Shown here: positions 50,296 through 59,147 of the stretch, piece after piece
Numbering within the stretch: position 1 is the first letter of the stretch
How the letters are laid out: every line of letters starts with the position of its first letter
DNA from: Rhodopirellula sp.
GTDB lineage: Bacteria > Planctomycetota > Planctomycetia > Pirellulales > Thermoguttaceae
Assembly: GCA_012728855.1 (NCBI GenBank)
Contig: JAAYEH010000305.1
Span: 1-64,000, forward strand
Direction of reading: 5' to 3'
DNA: 64,000 bases
Position numbers and translations under genes: made by a program
Notes under the pieces: generated by a model
The model's input: only the letters and a program-made list of their open reading frames with translations
Told to the model about the DNA's origin: nothing
Database searches by the model: none

Positions 50296-51330
50296 TTAGA
50301 CGCTGAAACGGATCAACAGAATATCGTCGTCTTGTACCACATAGTCTTTCGGTTCCTGGCGGACGAGGTGCTGCGCCTTCACTTCCCGTTCGCTTCCCAG
50401 TCGCACGAGGTCGGCGCAGGTCATCACTTCGGCGCGGATAAAGCCGCGCGCCAGATCGGTGTGAATCCCGGCGGCGGCGTCCAGAGCGGTGCCGTCCTTG
50501 AAGAGCATCCAGGTGCGGACTTCCTTCTCGCCGGCGGTGAAAAAGAGCTTCTGGCCGGAGACATCCATCAGGGTGCGGATGACGTGGTCGCGGTCGGTTC
50601 CTTGCAGTCCCATTTCCGCTTCGAATTCGCGGCGATCCTCGGGGCTCATGCGGGAGAGTTCGACTTCCAGGCCGACGGGAATCGTCAGAACGGCGATATC
50701 CTTGGGCATCGCTTCGACGAACCGCCGGGGATTCTCCTCATCGTCGGCCGTGTTGACGACGACGATCCGCGGTTTCTCGGTTAGCAACCGGAATGCCCTG
50801 GTGACTTTCTTCTGCTCGTCGTTCATATCGGCCTCGCGGAGCGGTTTGTCGGACTCCAGGCCCGCCAGTACGAGCTTGAGCGTCTGTTCTTCGTGAACCA
50901 GTTGCTCCCGTTCTTGCCGAGGGATCGGCTTCTTCAGCGACTCCTCGATGCGATGGATGCGGCCGGAGAGGATCTCCATGTCGGCCAGGGTCAGATCCTC
51001 TTCAAAGGATCGCAGATCGGTGACGGGATTCGCCCCGCCGAAGCCCGCCACTACCAGCACCAGGCAGCCGGCTTCGCGAATCAGGGCCAGTCGTGCGGCG
51101 TTGCCCTCGTGGGTGCGGCTCAACCCCGGGGTATCGACGATCTCCAGGGAAGCCATCGTGATCTTTTTCGGGTGGTAGATGTCGGCCAGGGCTGCGACCC
51201 GCGGTTCCGGCACGGTGGCCATCGCCGCCTGTTCCTTATGGGCCTGAGACGGATCCGCAGCGACGCCGGTGAGCCACTCGAACAACGTGCTCTTGCCCGA
51301 TCCCTGGTACCCGACGAGTCCAATTTTCAT
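50296..51330 (-). CDS. YchF/OLA1-like GTPase or ATPase with TGS domain
   Basis: P-loop protein of 344 aa. G1 is GYQGSGKST (YchF has a GLPNVGKST-type loop), G3 DTPGL, and the C-terminal TGS domain is well matched (FFTAGEKEVRTWM, AAAGIHTDLARGFIRAEV, KDYVVQDDDILLIRF). The G4 position reads VVVNTADDEE, without the usual NxxE/NKxD. It looks like a diverged paralogue of ribosome-linked YchF with altered nucleotide choice. Length is close to the family's 363. It follows the transglutaminase gene by 18 bases. Confidence 0.85.
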   Translation of the reverse strand: MKIGLVGYQGSGKSTLFEWLTGVAADPSQAHKEQAAMATVPEPRVAALADIYHPKKITMASLEIVDTPGLSRTHEGNAARLALIREAGCLVLVVAGFGGANPVTDLRSFEEDLTLADMEILSGRIHRIEESLKKPIPRQEREQLVHEEQTLKLVLAGLESDKPLREADMNDEQKKVTRAFRLLTEKPRIVVVNTADDEENPRRFVEAMPKDIAVLTIPVGLEVELSRMSPEDRREFEAEMGLQGTDRDHVIRTLMDVSGQKLFFTAGEKEVRTWMLFKDGTALDAAAGIHTDLARGFIRAEVMTCADLVRLGSEREVKAQHLVRQEPKDYVVQDDDILLIRFSV

Positions 51331-51348
51331 GATCGCACTTCCTGCTGG

Positions 51349-53667
51349 CTACTTCCTGGTGTTGTCTATGGCTAATCGCTTCAATGCTTGTTCTACCCCT
51401 TCGGCATGAGACTTGTCCAGGCTCAACCGACCGAAGCGGACGCGATAGAAAGCCTCGGCGACATCCACGGGCAATTGCGCCAGTTGCATGTCGCCGGTGG
51501 ATTGGGCCAGGTGAAGCCGCGCGCGATGCGCGAACTCTCGCTGGGTTTGGGAAGGGGCTCGGACGAGCCCACGGCGGGCGAGGATCGCCTCCAGCCGGCG
51601 GTAGAATTCCACCCGCGTCGTGGCTCTCGCGGTGGCGGCTCGGCTCCATCCCAACTCCACCGTCAGCCAAGGGAGCATACGACGGAGTCCCTGCCAGGCC
51701 AGCACGAACACGAGCATAACGACCATCGAGACGAGGCCGACCTGCCAGCGAAACCAACGGTTGACGTCGATTTCGAAGAGGCTGCGGATCCACTGCCGCC
51801 ACCAGGCGGGGTCGAGCAAATTCCGGCCGGTGTTCTTCAGCGCCTCCATGGTGGGTTGATACACCGTGTCGCGCTGACGCGATGGATCCATGTCCGTAAT
51901 GTAGTTGTTCCAGAGATAGTCGAGAAAGAAGAGGTATTTGTCGAAGCGGGTCATCAGCCGGTTGGAAAGCGACATCTGCTGCGACCCACTCGGCGTCGGA
52001 TCCAGCCGGTACCACGCACCCGCGGACCAGTCCAGGCCGGGAGAATTGCCGATCGTACTGGGGGGCACGTCATCGGGTTCGAGGTAGGCTTCGACCCAGG
52101 TGTGGGCGTGGAGTTGGCGGACCTGGAAAAACCCGCCGAACTGGTTCCATTCGTCGGTCTTATAGCCCACCACCATCCGCGCCGGAACGCCCTGGCTGCG
52201 GAGCATCAGCACCAGGGCGGAGGCGAAGTATTCGCAGTGGCCGGCCGGGTGGTTGGTCACGAAGTCCTCGATCGGATCGAGGTCGGGATCGCGGGGCTGT
52301 CCCTCGAGACTGTAGCGGAATCGTTCGGACCGCTGCAGCCGCAGTTCCAAGAGCCGCGCGATCCGAAAACGCTCGTCGGGTTCTATCGAAGAACGCTCCA
52401 GCCAGTCGCGGGCCAGTGCGATGAGCCCCGGCAGACCGTCGGGGCCTTCGGCGTGGACGGGCTGGAGATACTGCCGTGAGCGAACGGGTTGGTCGCTGGG
52501 CGTCACCGTCATCTGCTCGTTGCGAAAGAAGGCCGTGGTGCCCAACTCGTACTGGAACCGTTCGTAGGTTGCATCGTCACGACGCAGAATCCGTTGCTGC
52601 CGCAAGTCGAACTGAATCCGTGGATCACTGCCGGTGGGCACGAAAGGCCAGACGCAGAACAACTCGGGGCGGTCCAACGGCTCGATCACGATCTTTTGAA
52701 CGACAACGTCGTTGGCGTTTCTTGCCGGAATGAACAGTCGGTCGCGGCGAATCGGCTCGAAACGGTTGAAGGAGAGTCTGCCGGGGTATCTCCAGCGGCC
52801 CCGGTGGTAATCGGTGAGGATAGCGCCGCGCAGATAGACCTCGTTGAGCACCGGATAGATCTTTCCGTCCTCCCGGTCGACGAAGCGGACCTGCATGACG
52901 GCTTCCGGGTCTTCCACGACGCGTCCAAAACTGCCGAGGGTCACTTCGTCGGAAAAGCCGACGGAGCGGAGCGGGGCGCCGGCGGCTTGCCGCCAACCAC
53001 CGCTCGTTCCCACGCGAGGCAGCGTCAGGAAAACCACACTGGTCAGGACGACGATGGCGACGATCATCCTCGCCAGCCGCACCCACAACTCGCCGACCAG
53101 GCCCGTGCCGGTTGAAACAGCGCCGGCCAATGCGAAACCCGGCCCTGCAAGCGGCCAGCGCGGATCCGCGGCCGTCGGCGGCTTGATGTCCTGCGGGGGC
53201 CGGCTCTGGTCCTCATGGAGGAACAGGAGAACCATCGCCGTCAAGCCCGCCAGCAGGTAGGCGAAGAGAAGCACCCCGAACCAGAACTCCTGGTTGAACG
53301 CCGCGGCCACTACCACCTGAAGCAGGCTTACCAAGAGCAATTGCCAGTAGGTGCGGATTTCTTTCTTTTGAAAGAGAAGGATGATTTGCAGGTAGACGAG
53401 CAGGTTGGCGATGGCGAAAAGCTGAACCATGCTCTCCAGTCGCCGCGCGCCCCAAAACGAGATCACCAACGCGATCAGCGAGGCGATGTTGACGACGATC
53501 CGGTTGAGTTGGAACCAGCCGGTCACGTCGGTCAGCCAAAACGCGGCGACGACGATCATCAGCATCCACAAAGGCAGCGTAATGCTGCGCTCCCCCATGC
53601 CCAGCAGCAGCGTGGCGAGCGACACCACCACGGCAACGTTGATTTGCAGGAATCGTTCCAGGTACAC
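51349..53667 (-). CDS. TgpA-like membrane transglutaminase
   Basis: Protein of about 772 aa with several N-terminal helices, an outside transglutaminase-like domain and a last helix with a soluble tail. The catalytic triad is C478 (HPAGHCEYFASALVLMLRSQG), H522 (HAHTWVEAY) and D556 (WYRLDPTPS). GTG 53667 is two bases from the upstream TGA, so coupling with the DUF58 gene is likely; there is no ATG before helix 1. MoxR-DUF58-transglutaminase is a common bacterial module with unknown substrate. Confidence 0.9.
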   Translation of the reverse strand: MYLERFLQINVAVVVSLATLLLGMGERSITLPLWMLMIVVAAFWLTDVTGWFQLNRIVVNIASLIALVISFWGARRLESMVQLFAIANLLVYLQIILLFQKKEIRTYWQLLLVSLLQVVVAAAFNQEFWFGVLLFAYLLAGLTAMVLLFLHEDQSRPPQDIKPPTAADPRWPLAGPGFALAGAVSTGTGLVGELWVRLARMIVAIVVLTSVVFLTLPRVGTSGGWRQAAGAPLRSVGFSDEVTLGSFGRVVEDPEAVMQVRFVDREDGKIYPVLNEVYLRGAILTDYHRGRWRYPGRLSFNRFEPIRRDRLFIPARNANDVVVQKIVIEPLDRPELFCVWPFVPTGSDPRIQFDLRQQRILRRDDATYERFQYELGTTAFFRNEQMTVTPSDQPVRSRQYLQPVHAEGPDGLPGLIALARDWLERSSIEPDERFRIARLLELRLQRSERFRYSLEGQPRDPDLDPIEDFVTNHPAGHCEYFASALVLMLRSQGVPARMVVGYKTDEWNQFGGFFQVRQLHAHTWVEAYLEPDDVPPSTIGNSPGLDWSAGAWYRLDPTPSGSQQMSLSNRLMTRFDKYLFFLDYLWNNYITDMDPSRQRDTVYQPTMEALKNTGRNLLDPAWWRQWIRSLFEIDVNRWFRWQVGLVSMVVMLVFVLAWQGLRRMLPWLTVELGWSRAATARATTRVEFYRRLEAILARRGLVRAPSQTQREFAHRARLHLAQSTGDMQLAQLPVDVAEAFYRVRFGRLSLDKSHAEGVEQALKRLAIDNTRK

Positions 53668-53669
53668 GG

Positions 53670-54851
53670 TCAGAACTCGACCCGAAAGTAATCGGACAGC
53701 GCCTCGTCCGAGGTATTGACAATGCGAATGTTTCCGCGCATGGTCCGCCGCGTGGCGATGCGCCAGAGGCCGGCCATTTCCTCGCGCGCGGTCCAATCGA
53801 TCTCGCGGGTGGTAACCAGCACGATCTCGGTTCCCGACGCCACGTGGACGATCGCCTGTTGCAGGAGAGCCTCGAGGTGGTCTGCGTGCGAAGCTTCGAT
53901 CAAGGCAAGGCGATCCATCGATTCGTGCCGCAGCCCCACGGTGGCAATGCCTTGAACGATTATCGGCTCCGCTGCGGCCAGTCCCAGAAGCAGGTCGCTG
54001 GTTTCCTGCCGGCAGACCTCGCTGATGAGCGTGGCCGCGAAACTCACGGCCAGTTCGACATGAGCCAGGTGGCGAGGTTCGGGCCGCTCGGGTTGCCAGA
54101 GATCAACGAGAATGGCGACGTCGCGATTGCGGTGCTGCTCGAACTGCCGGACCACGAGTGTCCCGTGCCGGGCGGAACTCCGCCAGTGGATCCAGCGGCG
54201 GTTATCGCCATAGCGCCATTGGCGAACGCCGAAGAACTCGCCCGTGGACCGGCCGTGCCGCCGTTCGCGGTGGCGGGCGCCTTCGACGACTTCATGATGG
54301 CGGCGGTTCCATTGCGAGCTGAGATGGCCCAGTCGCGGGTAGACGGTGAGGATTTCGTCGGAGTCGATTCGGACCGTCCGCTCAAACAGGCCGAACGGAA
54401 AGCGCGTGGAGGCGGTCAGGGGTCCGAAGCGGTATCGGCCGCGCTGAGCAAGGCGGCCGCGATACGTTTGGTAAGCAGATGTTCCCGCCGAAACGTAAGG
54501 ATACCAGACCGACGGTCGCAGAAGCTCCTCCCGGGGGCTCCCTTCGCGGTGGATTTCGTCTTCGACCCTAAGTCCCCAGCAGCCGGTCTTTCGCCGGGAG
54601 TTCTCCAGCTCGACGGAAACCACCAGCGAGTCGCCCGCCGACACACCGCGCGGCATTTGCCGCCGCAGCTTCAGTCCTTGCGACGTGAGGGCAACCACTC
54701 GGTAGCTGATGACCAGCGGTCCCAGCAACATGCCGGCCATCAGCACCAACAGGTTCATCTCCTTGAACATCGCAATTCCGAAAATGAACGCCAGCACGAG
54801 CAGGTAGTAGCGCCCTTCGTGGCTGAGAGTCGTGCGGGATCGGCTTTTCAT
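53670..54851 (-). CDS. DUF58-family protein
   Basis: Protein of 393 aa with two hydrophobic helices near the N terminus (YYLLVLAFIFGIAMF and LLVLMAGMLLGPLVISYRVVAL) and a soluble vWA-like region. The DUF58 signature is clear as FFGVRQWRYGDNRRWIHWRSSARHGTLVVRQFE, in three parts of the conserved motif, followed by DVAILVDLW with the metal-site-like Asp. It is the middle gene of MoxR-DUF58-transglutaminase, starting 39 bases after the MoxR gene. ATG 54851 begins the first charged segment. Confidence 0.9.
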   Translation of the reverse strand: MKSRSRTTLSHEGRYYLLVLAFIFGIAMFKEMNLLVLMAGMLLGPLVISYRVVALTSQGLKLRRQMPRGVSAGDSLVVSVELENSRRKTGCWGLRVEDEIHREGSPREELLRPSVWYPYVSAGTSAYQTYRGRLAQRGRYRFGPLTASTRFPFGLFERTVRIDSDEILTVYPRLGHLSSQWNRRHHEVVEGARHRERRHGRSTGEFFGVRQWRYGDNRRWIHWRSSARHGTLVVRQFEQHRNRDVAILVDLWQPERPEPRHLAHVELAVSFAATLISEVCRQETSDLLLGLAAAEPIIVQGIATVGLRHESMDRLALIEASHADHLEALLQQAIVHVASGTEIVLVTTREIDWTAREEMAGLWRIATRRTMRGNIRIVNTSDEALSDYFRVEF

Positions 54852-54890
54852 CACAGTCGTGACCTGCCCCAAAAGTTTCGTCTGAGGTTC

Positions 54891-55832
54891 TTAGCCAGGC
54901 ACCGGCACTTCGTCCACCAGACGCTTTACCAAAGCTTCCACGGCTTCCCGCTGGCCTCCGTGCAAGTAGCCCTTCGTAAGGATGCGATGGGAGAGCACGG
55001 GAACAGCGAGGCGTTTGACGTCATCGGGAACGACATAGGTCCGGCCTTCCAAGAGCGCGGCAGCCTGGCTTGCCCGCGACAAGGCCAGTATTCCTCGAAT
55101 GCTGACGCCGACAAACAGGTCTTCGCTGCGGCGGGTCGACTCGGCAATGTCGAGCAGGTAGGCATGGATCGAGTCGTCGACCTCGACATGGCGCACCGCC
55201 TCTTGGAGGTCCAGGATCTGCTCCCCGCTCAGGACCGGTTGCAGGCGATCGACCGGTTCACCCAGACGGTGGCTGGTCAGGACTTCCAGCTCGTGCCTGC
55301 GGTCCGGATAGCCGATGGAGATTCGCATCAGGAAGCGATCGAGTTGGGCTTCCGGCAGCGGGTAGGTTCCTTCGAACTCCAGCGGGTTCTGGGTGGCGAT
55401 GACCATGAAGGGCTGCGGCAACGGATGGGTTTGGCCCTCGATCGACACTTGCGCTTCGCTCATCGCCTCCAGCAGGGCACTCTGCGTCCGCGGCGTCGTT
55501 CGGTTGATCTCGTCAGCCAACAGGATGTTGGTGAACACCGGCCCACGGCTGAAGACAAACTCGTGGTCGCGGGGATCGTAGACACTGCTGCCGGTGATGT
55601 CGGCGGGGAGCAAATCCGGCGTGAATTGGATTCGGCGGAACTGGCCGGAGACACTCTTGGCCAGCGTCTTGCCGATGAGGGTCTTTCCCACGCCCGGAAC
55701 GTCTTCCAGCAGGATGTGCTCTCCGGCGAGCAACGCCGTGATGCAGAAGCGGATGATCTCGGGCTTGCCGAGAACCGCTCGCGACATGTTGTCTTCGAGT
55801 TGTTTGATCCAATTCTCCGTCTCAACAGCCAT
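54891..55832 (-). CDS. MoxR-family AAA+ ATPase
   Basis: AAA+ chaperone of 313 aa. Walker A is EDVPGVGKT (about 41-49), Walker B ILLADEINR, sensor-1 region FMVIATQNPLEFEGTYPLPEAQLDRF, and a second-region arginine finger in that segment. The MoxR C-terminal lid begins at LLDIAESTRR. MoxR proteins aid maturation of partner complexes together with a vWA protein, here the DUF58 product. ATG 55832 has GGGAGA upstream. It is first of the operon. Confidence 0.94.
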   Translation of the reverse strand: MAVETENWIKQLEDNMSRAVLGKPEIIRFCITALLAGEHILLEDVPGVGKTLIGKTLAKSVSGQFRRIQFTPDLLPADITGSSVYDPRDHEFVFSRGPVFTNILLADEINRTTPRTQSALLEAMSEAQVSIEGQTHPLPQPFMVIATQNPLEFEGTYPLPEAQLDRFLMRISIGYPDRRHELEVLTSHRLGEPVDRLQPVLSGEQILDLQEAVRHVEVDDSIHAYLLDIAESTRRSEDLFVGVSIRGILALSRASQAAALLEGRTYVVPDDVKRLAVPVLSHRILTKGYLHGGQREAVEALVKRLVDEVPVPG

Positions 55833-56075
55833 GCAAATCTCCCGCGTCAGAATCCCCCGGCATGCATACCCATGTTATCGTAGCCCCAAAGCATGGGGCG
55901 GGTCTAGTGGCAGGCGGTCAACAGGGGGGCGATTTCTCGACAATCGTTCCTTCGCCGATCCTACAGCATCGTGGTCCTCCGGCCAGGCCCGCTGGCAATC
56001 CGCTCTCGATTCTGGCATGATGGACGGCACGAACGCGGGCGATGTGTTGACCATTTTTCCCGAAGGGAGCCTGCC

Positions 56076-58511
56076 ATGCGCCTTCTGCTTGCGATGCTCT
56101 TCTCTCTGATTTCCGCCGCTTCTCTCGCCGCCGACCTCAAGCTCGATGAGTCGGCGGCGCAACCGGGCCAATGGGGCTATCGGCCCGAAACGGGCACAAG
56201 TTCGCAAGTCAATCCGCCCAGCTTCTCGTGGCGACCGCAGGGGGAAATCGCAGTTTGGGAGATCCAGTGCGGCCGGGGGGAGTCGTTCGACGAGATCCAG
56301 TACGCCGCGGACGGACTGGCGTGGAACGTCCATTGCCCGCCGGTTGTCTTCCCGCCCGGAGAGTATGTCTGGCGTTACTGCGGCGCCGACAAGAAAGGGA
56401 AGAAAACCGCATGGAGCAAGGCGAGGACGTTCGCGGTCCCCAAGGACGCGGTGGAAATGCCGATGCCCCCGCGCGAGGAGCTTTTGGGGCGAATCCCCCC
56501 GGCACATCCGCGTCTGTTCCTCCGGCCGGAAGACCTGCCGCGACTGAAAGAGCTGGTGGCCGGCCCGCTCAAAGGGCAGTATGACGACCTGGTACGGCGT
56601 TGTGAAAAGCTGCTGAAGAACCCGCCGCCGACGAAAGAGCCGGAAAAGTATCCGCCCGGCGTGACCTACAAGGACGAGCAATGGCGCGTCATGTGGTGGG
56701 GCAACCGCACCTATACGATCGCCGCTCTGGACGGCGCCGCCACGCTCGCCTTCACCCGCCTTCTCGGCGGCAAGGAAGAATACGGCCAACTGGCCCGCCG
56801 GATCCTGCTCGACTGCGCGCGGTGGGATCCGAAAGGCGCGACCGGCTATCGCTACAACGACGAGGCCGGCATGCCCTATGCCTATTACTTCTCCCGCACG
56901 TACACGTTCGTCAACGACCTGCTCAGTGAAGCGGAACGTCGTCAGTGTCGCGACGTGATGAAGGTTCGCGGCGACGAGATGTACAAGCATCTCTGCCCGC
57001 GGCATCTCTGGCAACCGTACGCCAGTCACAGCAACCGGGCCTGGCATTTCCTGGGCGAGATCGGCATCGCCTTTCAGGAGGAAATCGAGGGGGCGGACGA
57101 CTGGGCCTGGTTCGCCATGAACGTCTTCTACAACGTCTATCCGGTCTGGTGCGACGACGACGGCGGCTGGCACGAGGGAACCAGTTACTGGAGCAGCTAC
57201 ATCGACCGCTTCACCTGGTGGGCCGACGTCATGCGCAGCGCGATGGGCATCGACGCCTACCGCAAGCCGTATTTCGCAAGCGTCGGCTATTACCCGATGT
57301 ATCTCATGCCGCCGGGCAAGGTGGGCGGCGGCTTCGGCGATCTGACGGCGGCACGAAAGGCGTCGAACAACGTGCCGCTGATGAGTGTTCTGGCCGCGCA
57401 GGCCGGCAATCCCTATTGGCAATGGTACGTGGAAGCGATGGGCGGCCCCTCGTCCGGCGGCGGCTACGTGGGATTCATCCGCGGCGCGCTGCCGGACCTT
57501 CAGCCGCAGGAGCCCAAGGATCTGCCCACCTCGCGGCACTTCCGCGGGATCGGTCAGGCGTATCTCAATTCCACCCTCCTCGATGCCGACGACGACGTGC
57601 AAGTCGTCTTCAAGTCCAGTCCCTTCGGCACCCAGTCGCACGGCTACGAGGCGAACAACTCCTTCCTGCTCTGGGCTTACGGCGAGCGATTGTTGATTCG
57701 CAGCGGCTACCGCGACATCTACGGCAGCGAGCACCACCGCGACTGGATGTGGAGCACCCGTTCGGTCAACAACATCACGGTCGACGGCCACGGGCAGGTG
57801 CCCCATTCGGCCGCGTCGCAGGGCCGGATCGTGGCCTTCAAAACGACTGCGGCGATCGACGTGGTGGTCGGCGAGGCGGGCGAGGCGTATCGCGCCGACG
57901 CGAAGGACGACAAGAGCCGGCTGCTGGACCGCTTCACCCGTGCGATCCTCTTCGTCAAGCCGGAACTGGTGATCGTCTTCGATCGTCTGGAGGCGAGGCA
58001 GGAATCGACTTACGAGTATTGGCTCCACGCCGTCAACGAATTCCAGGCCGGCGACCCGCGACGGATCGAAGTCCGCGCCGGCGACGTCGTCTGCCCGATT
58101 TCGCTGTTGGCTCCCGAGGGTCTCACGCTGCGGCAGACCAACCAGTACGATCCCAACCCACGGCCGCGTATCAAGCTCCGCGAATGGCACCTGACGGCGA
58201 CCACTCCGCAACCGGCCGGGAAAGTCGAATTCGTAGCCGTCATGCGGCCTCACCGCAAAGGCGAACGCGTGCCGGAGCAAGGCGAGTTGAAGAAGATCGA
58301 CGGAGGTTACCTCTTGAAGGCTGCCGTATCCGACGGCGAGGTTGTGGCCTTGCTTCCCACGAGCGACTCGGCCGCCATCGCCGGAGACGGTTTGAAATCG
58401 ACCGGCGAGATCGTGGTCGAAAAGCGAACGAGACAAGGTGAACGCGTCGAGACGGTCCGGGTTGAGACGGTGGCCGTTGACTTCCACCCGCGTGGAGGTA
58501 CCATAGAGTAA
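56076..58511 (+). CDS. Exported DUF4962/heparinase II/III-like polysaccharide lyase
   Basis: Protein of 811 aa. A signal peptide (residues 1-19, AMLFSLISAASLAA) comes first. Then a DUF4962-type N-terminal region (YRPETGTSSQVNPPSFSWRP), an alpha/alpha toroid with HSNRAWHFLGEIGIAF and WCDDDGGWHEGTSYWS, and a heparinase II/III-like beta domain (RSGYRDIYGSEHHRDW, SVNNITVDGHGQ). The His and Tyr-rich toroid motifs fit a lyase for uronate-containing glycans such as alginate or a glycosaminoglycan; the substrate is not clear. ATG 56076 has GAAGGGA upstream. It is alone, not in a sulfatase or sugar-utilisation cluster. Confidence 0.85.
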   Translation: MRLLLAMLFSLISAASLAADLKLDESAAQPGQWGYRPETGTSSQVNPPSFSWRPQGEIAVWEIQCGRGESFDEIQYAADGLAWNVHCPPVVFPPGEYVWRYCGADKKGKKTAWSKARTFAVPKDAVEMPMPPREELLGRIPPAHPRLFLRPEDLPRLKELVAGPLKGQYDDLVRRCEKLLKNPPPTKEPEKYPPGVTYKDEQWRVMWWGNRTYTIAALDGAATLAFTRLLGGKEEYGQLARRILLDCARWDPKGATGYRYNDEAGMPYAYYFSRTYTFVNDLLSEAERRQCRDVMKVRGDEMYKHLCPRHLWQPYASHSNRAWHFLGEIGIAFQEEIEGADDWAWFAMNVFYNVYPVWCDDDGGWHEGTSYWSSYIDRFTWWADVMRSAMGIDAYRKPYFASVGYYPMYLMPPGKVGGGFGDLTAARKASNNVPLMSVLAAQAGNPYWQWYVEAMGGPSSGGGYVGFIRGALPDLQPQEPKDLPTSRHFRGIGQAYLNSTLLDADDDVQVVFKSSPFGTQSHGYEANNSFLLWAYGERLLIRSGYRDIYGSEHHRDWMWSTRSVNNITVDGHGQVPHSAASQGRIVAFKTTAAIDVVVGEAGEAYRADAKDDKSRLLDRFTRAILFVKPELVIVFDRLEARQESTYEYWLHAVNEFQAGDPRRIEVRAGDVVCPISLLAPEGLTLRQTNQYDPNPRPRIKLREWHLTATTPQPAGKVEFVAVMRPHRKGERVPEQGELKKIDGGYLLKAAVSDGEVVALLPTSDSAAIAGDGLKSTGEIVVEKRTRQGERVETVRVETVAVDFHPRGGTIE

Positions 58512-58633
58512 CAGACCCTCGATTTGCGGAGGAGTTTCGACAACGCGAAAGGGTATGGCGTCGATCTTCGCCATAGGGACGCAGGGTGGTCGGGCCGCCA
58601 TCCGGTAAGTAGTTCGCTACACCGGAGGGCGTG

Positions 58634-58990
58634 ATGCCTCAACATCCCGATGAAGTCCGTACACAGCAAGAGCCAAACGCCGAGGGCAGCACAGCGGGCT
58701 GTCTTGCCCGCTTGTTCTGGATGATGCTCGGCAATCTTCTCTTGGCAGTGGCCGCATTCAAGATTTTCGAAGGGCCGTCGTTCGGTCTCACCGGGGCCGA
58801 TGTCGCTTATTGGCTCACGGTTGCCTGTCTGGCGGGAGTCCGATATGCCGACATTCGCTATTGGGGCGGCAAAAAGGCCGACGGCGATCCCGCTACAATG
58901 TCCGATTGGCAGCGTTACAGCGTCATTTTGATCAGCGTCGCCGCGGCGGCCTGGGGCGTGCTCCACCTGGTGGCAGAGCATAGTCTCTGA
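58634..58990 (+). CDS. Small membrane protein of unknown function
   Basis: Protein of 118 aa with three likely membrane helices (MMLGNLLLAVAAFKIF, DVAYWLTVACLAGVRYADI, YSVILISVAAAAWGVLHLV) and a hydrophilic, Gln- and Glu-rich N terminus. I recognise no family. ATG 58634 follows GGAGGG; a GTG one codon upstream is possible. It lies between the lyase and the UbiB-family gene on the same strand and has normal codon use. Confidence 0.75.
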   Translation: MPQHPDEVRTQQEPNAEGSTAGCLARLFWMMLGNLLLAVAAFKIFEGPSFGLTGADVAYWLTVACLAGVRYADIRYWGGKKADGDPATMSDWQRYSVILISVAAAAWGVLHLVAEHSL

Positions 58991-59147
58991 TTTGACACTT
59001 CGCGCCGCCGCGATCATCATGGCGCCGCATAATTGAACGAATATTTCGCTGCGATCTTTGGCAATTCGCGGCAACATGAACCGTCTCTTGCCCGCACGCC
59101 GCCGGCGTACGCTATACTGGTAAGTGTACCTCCGACGGTTCGGCTCC

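Noticed and set aside
55875-58601. 908-residue open frame on the minus strand
   Set aside because: It lies antisense to the exported lyase gene, which has a signal peptide, ribosome site and family motifs. The antisense reading has no recognisable domain and is a by-product of high GC at third positions.
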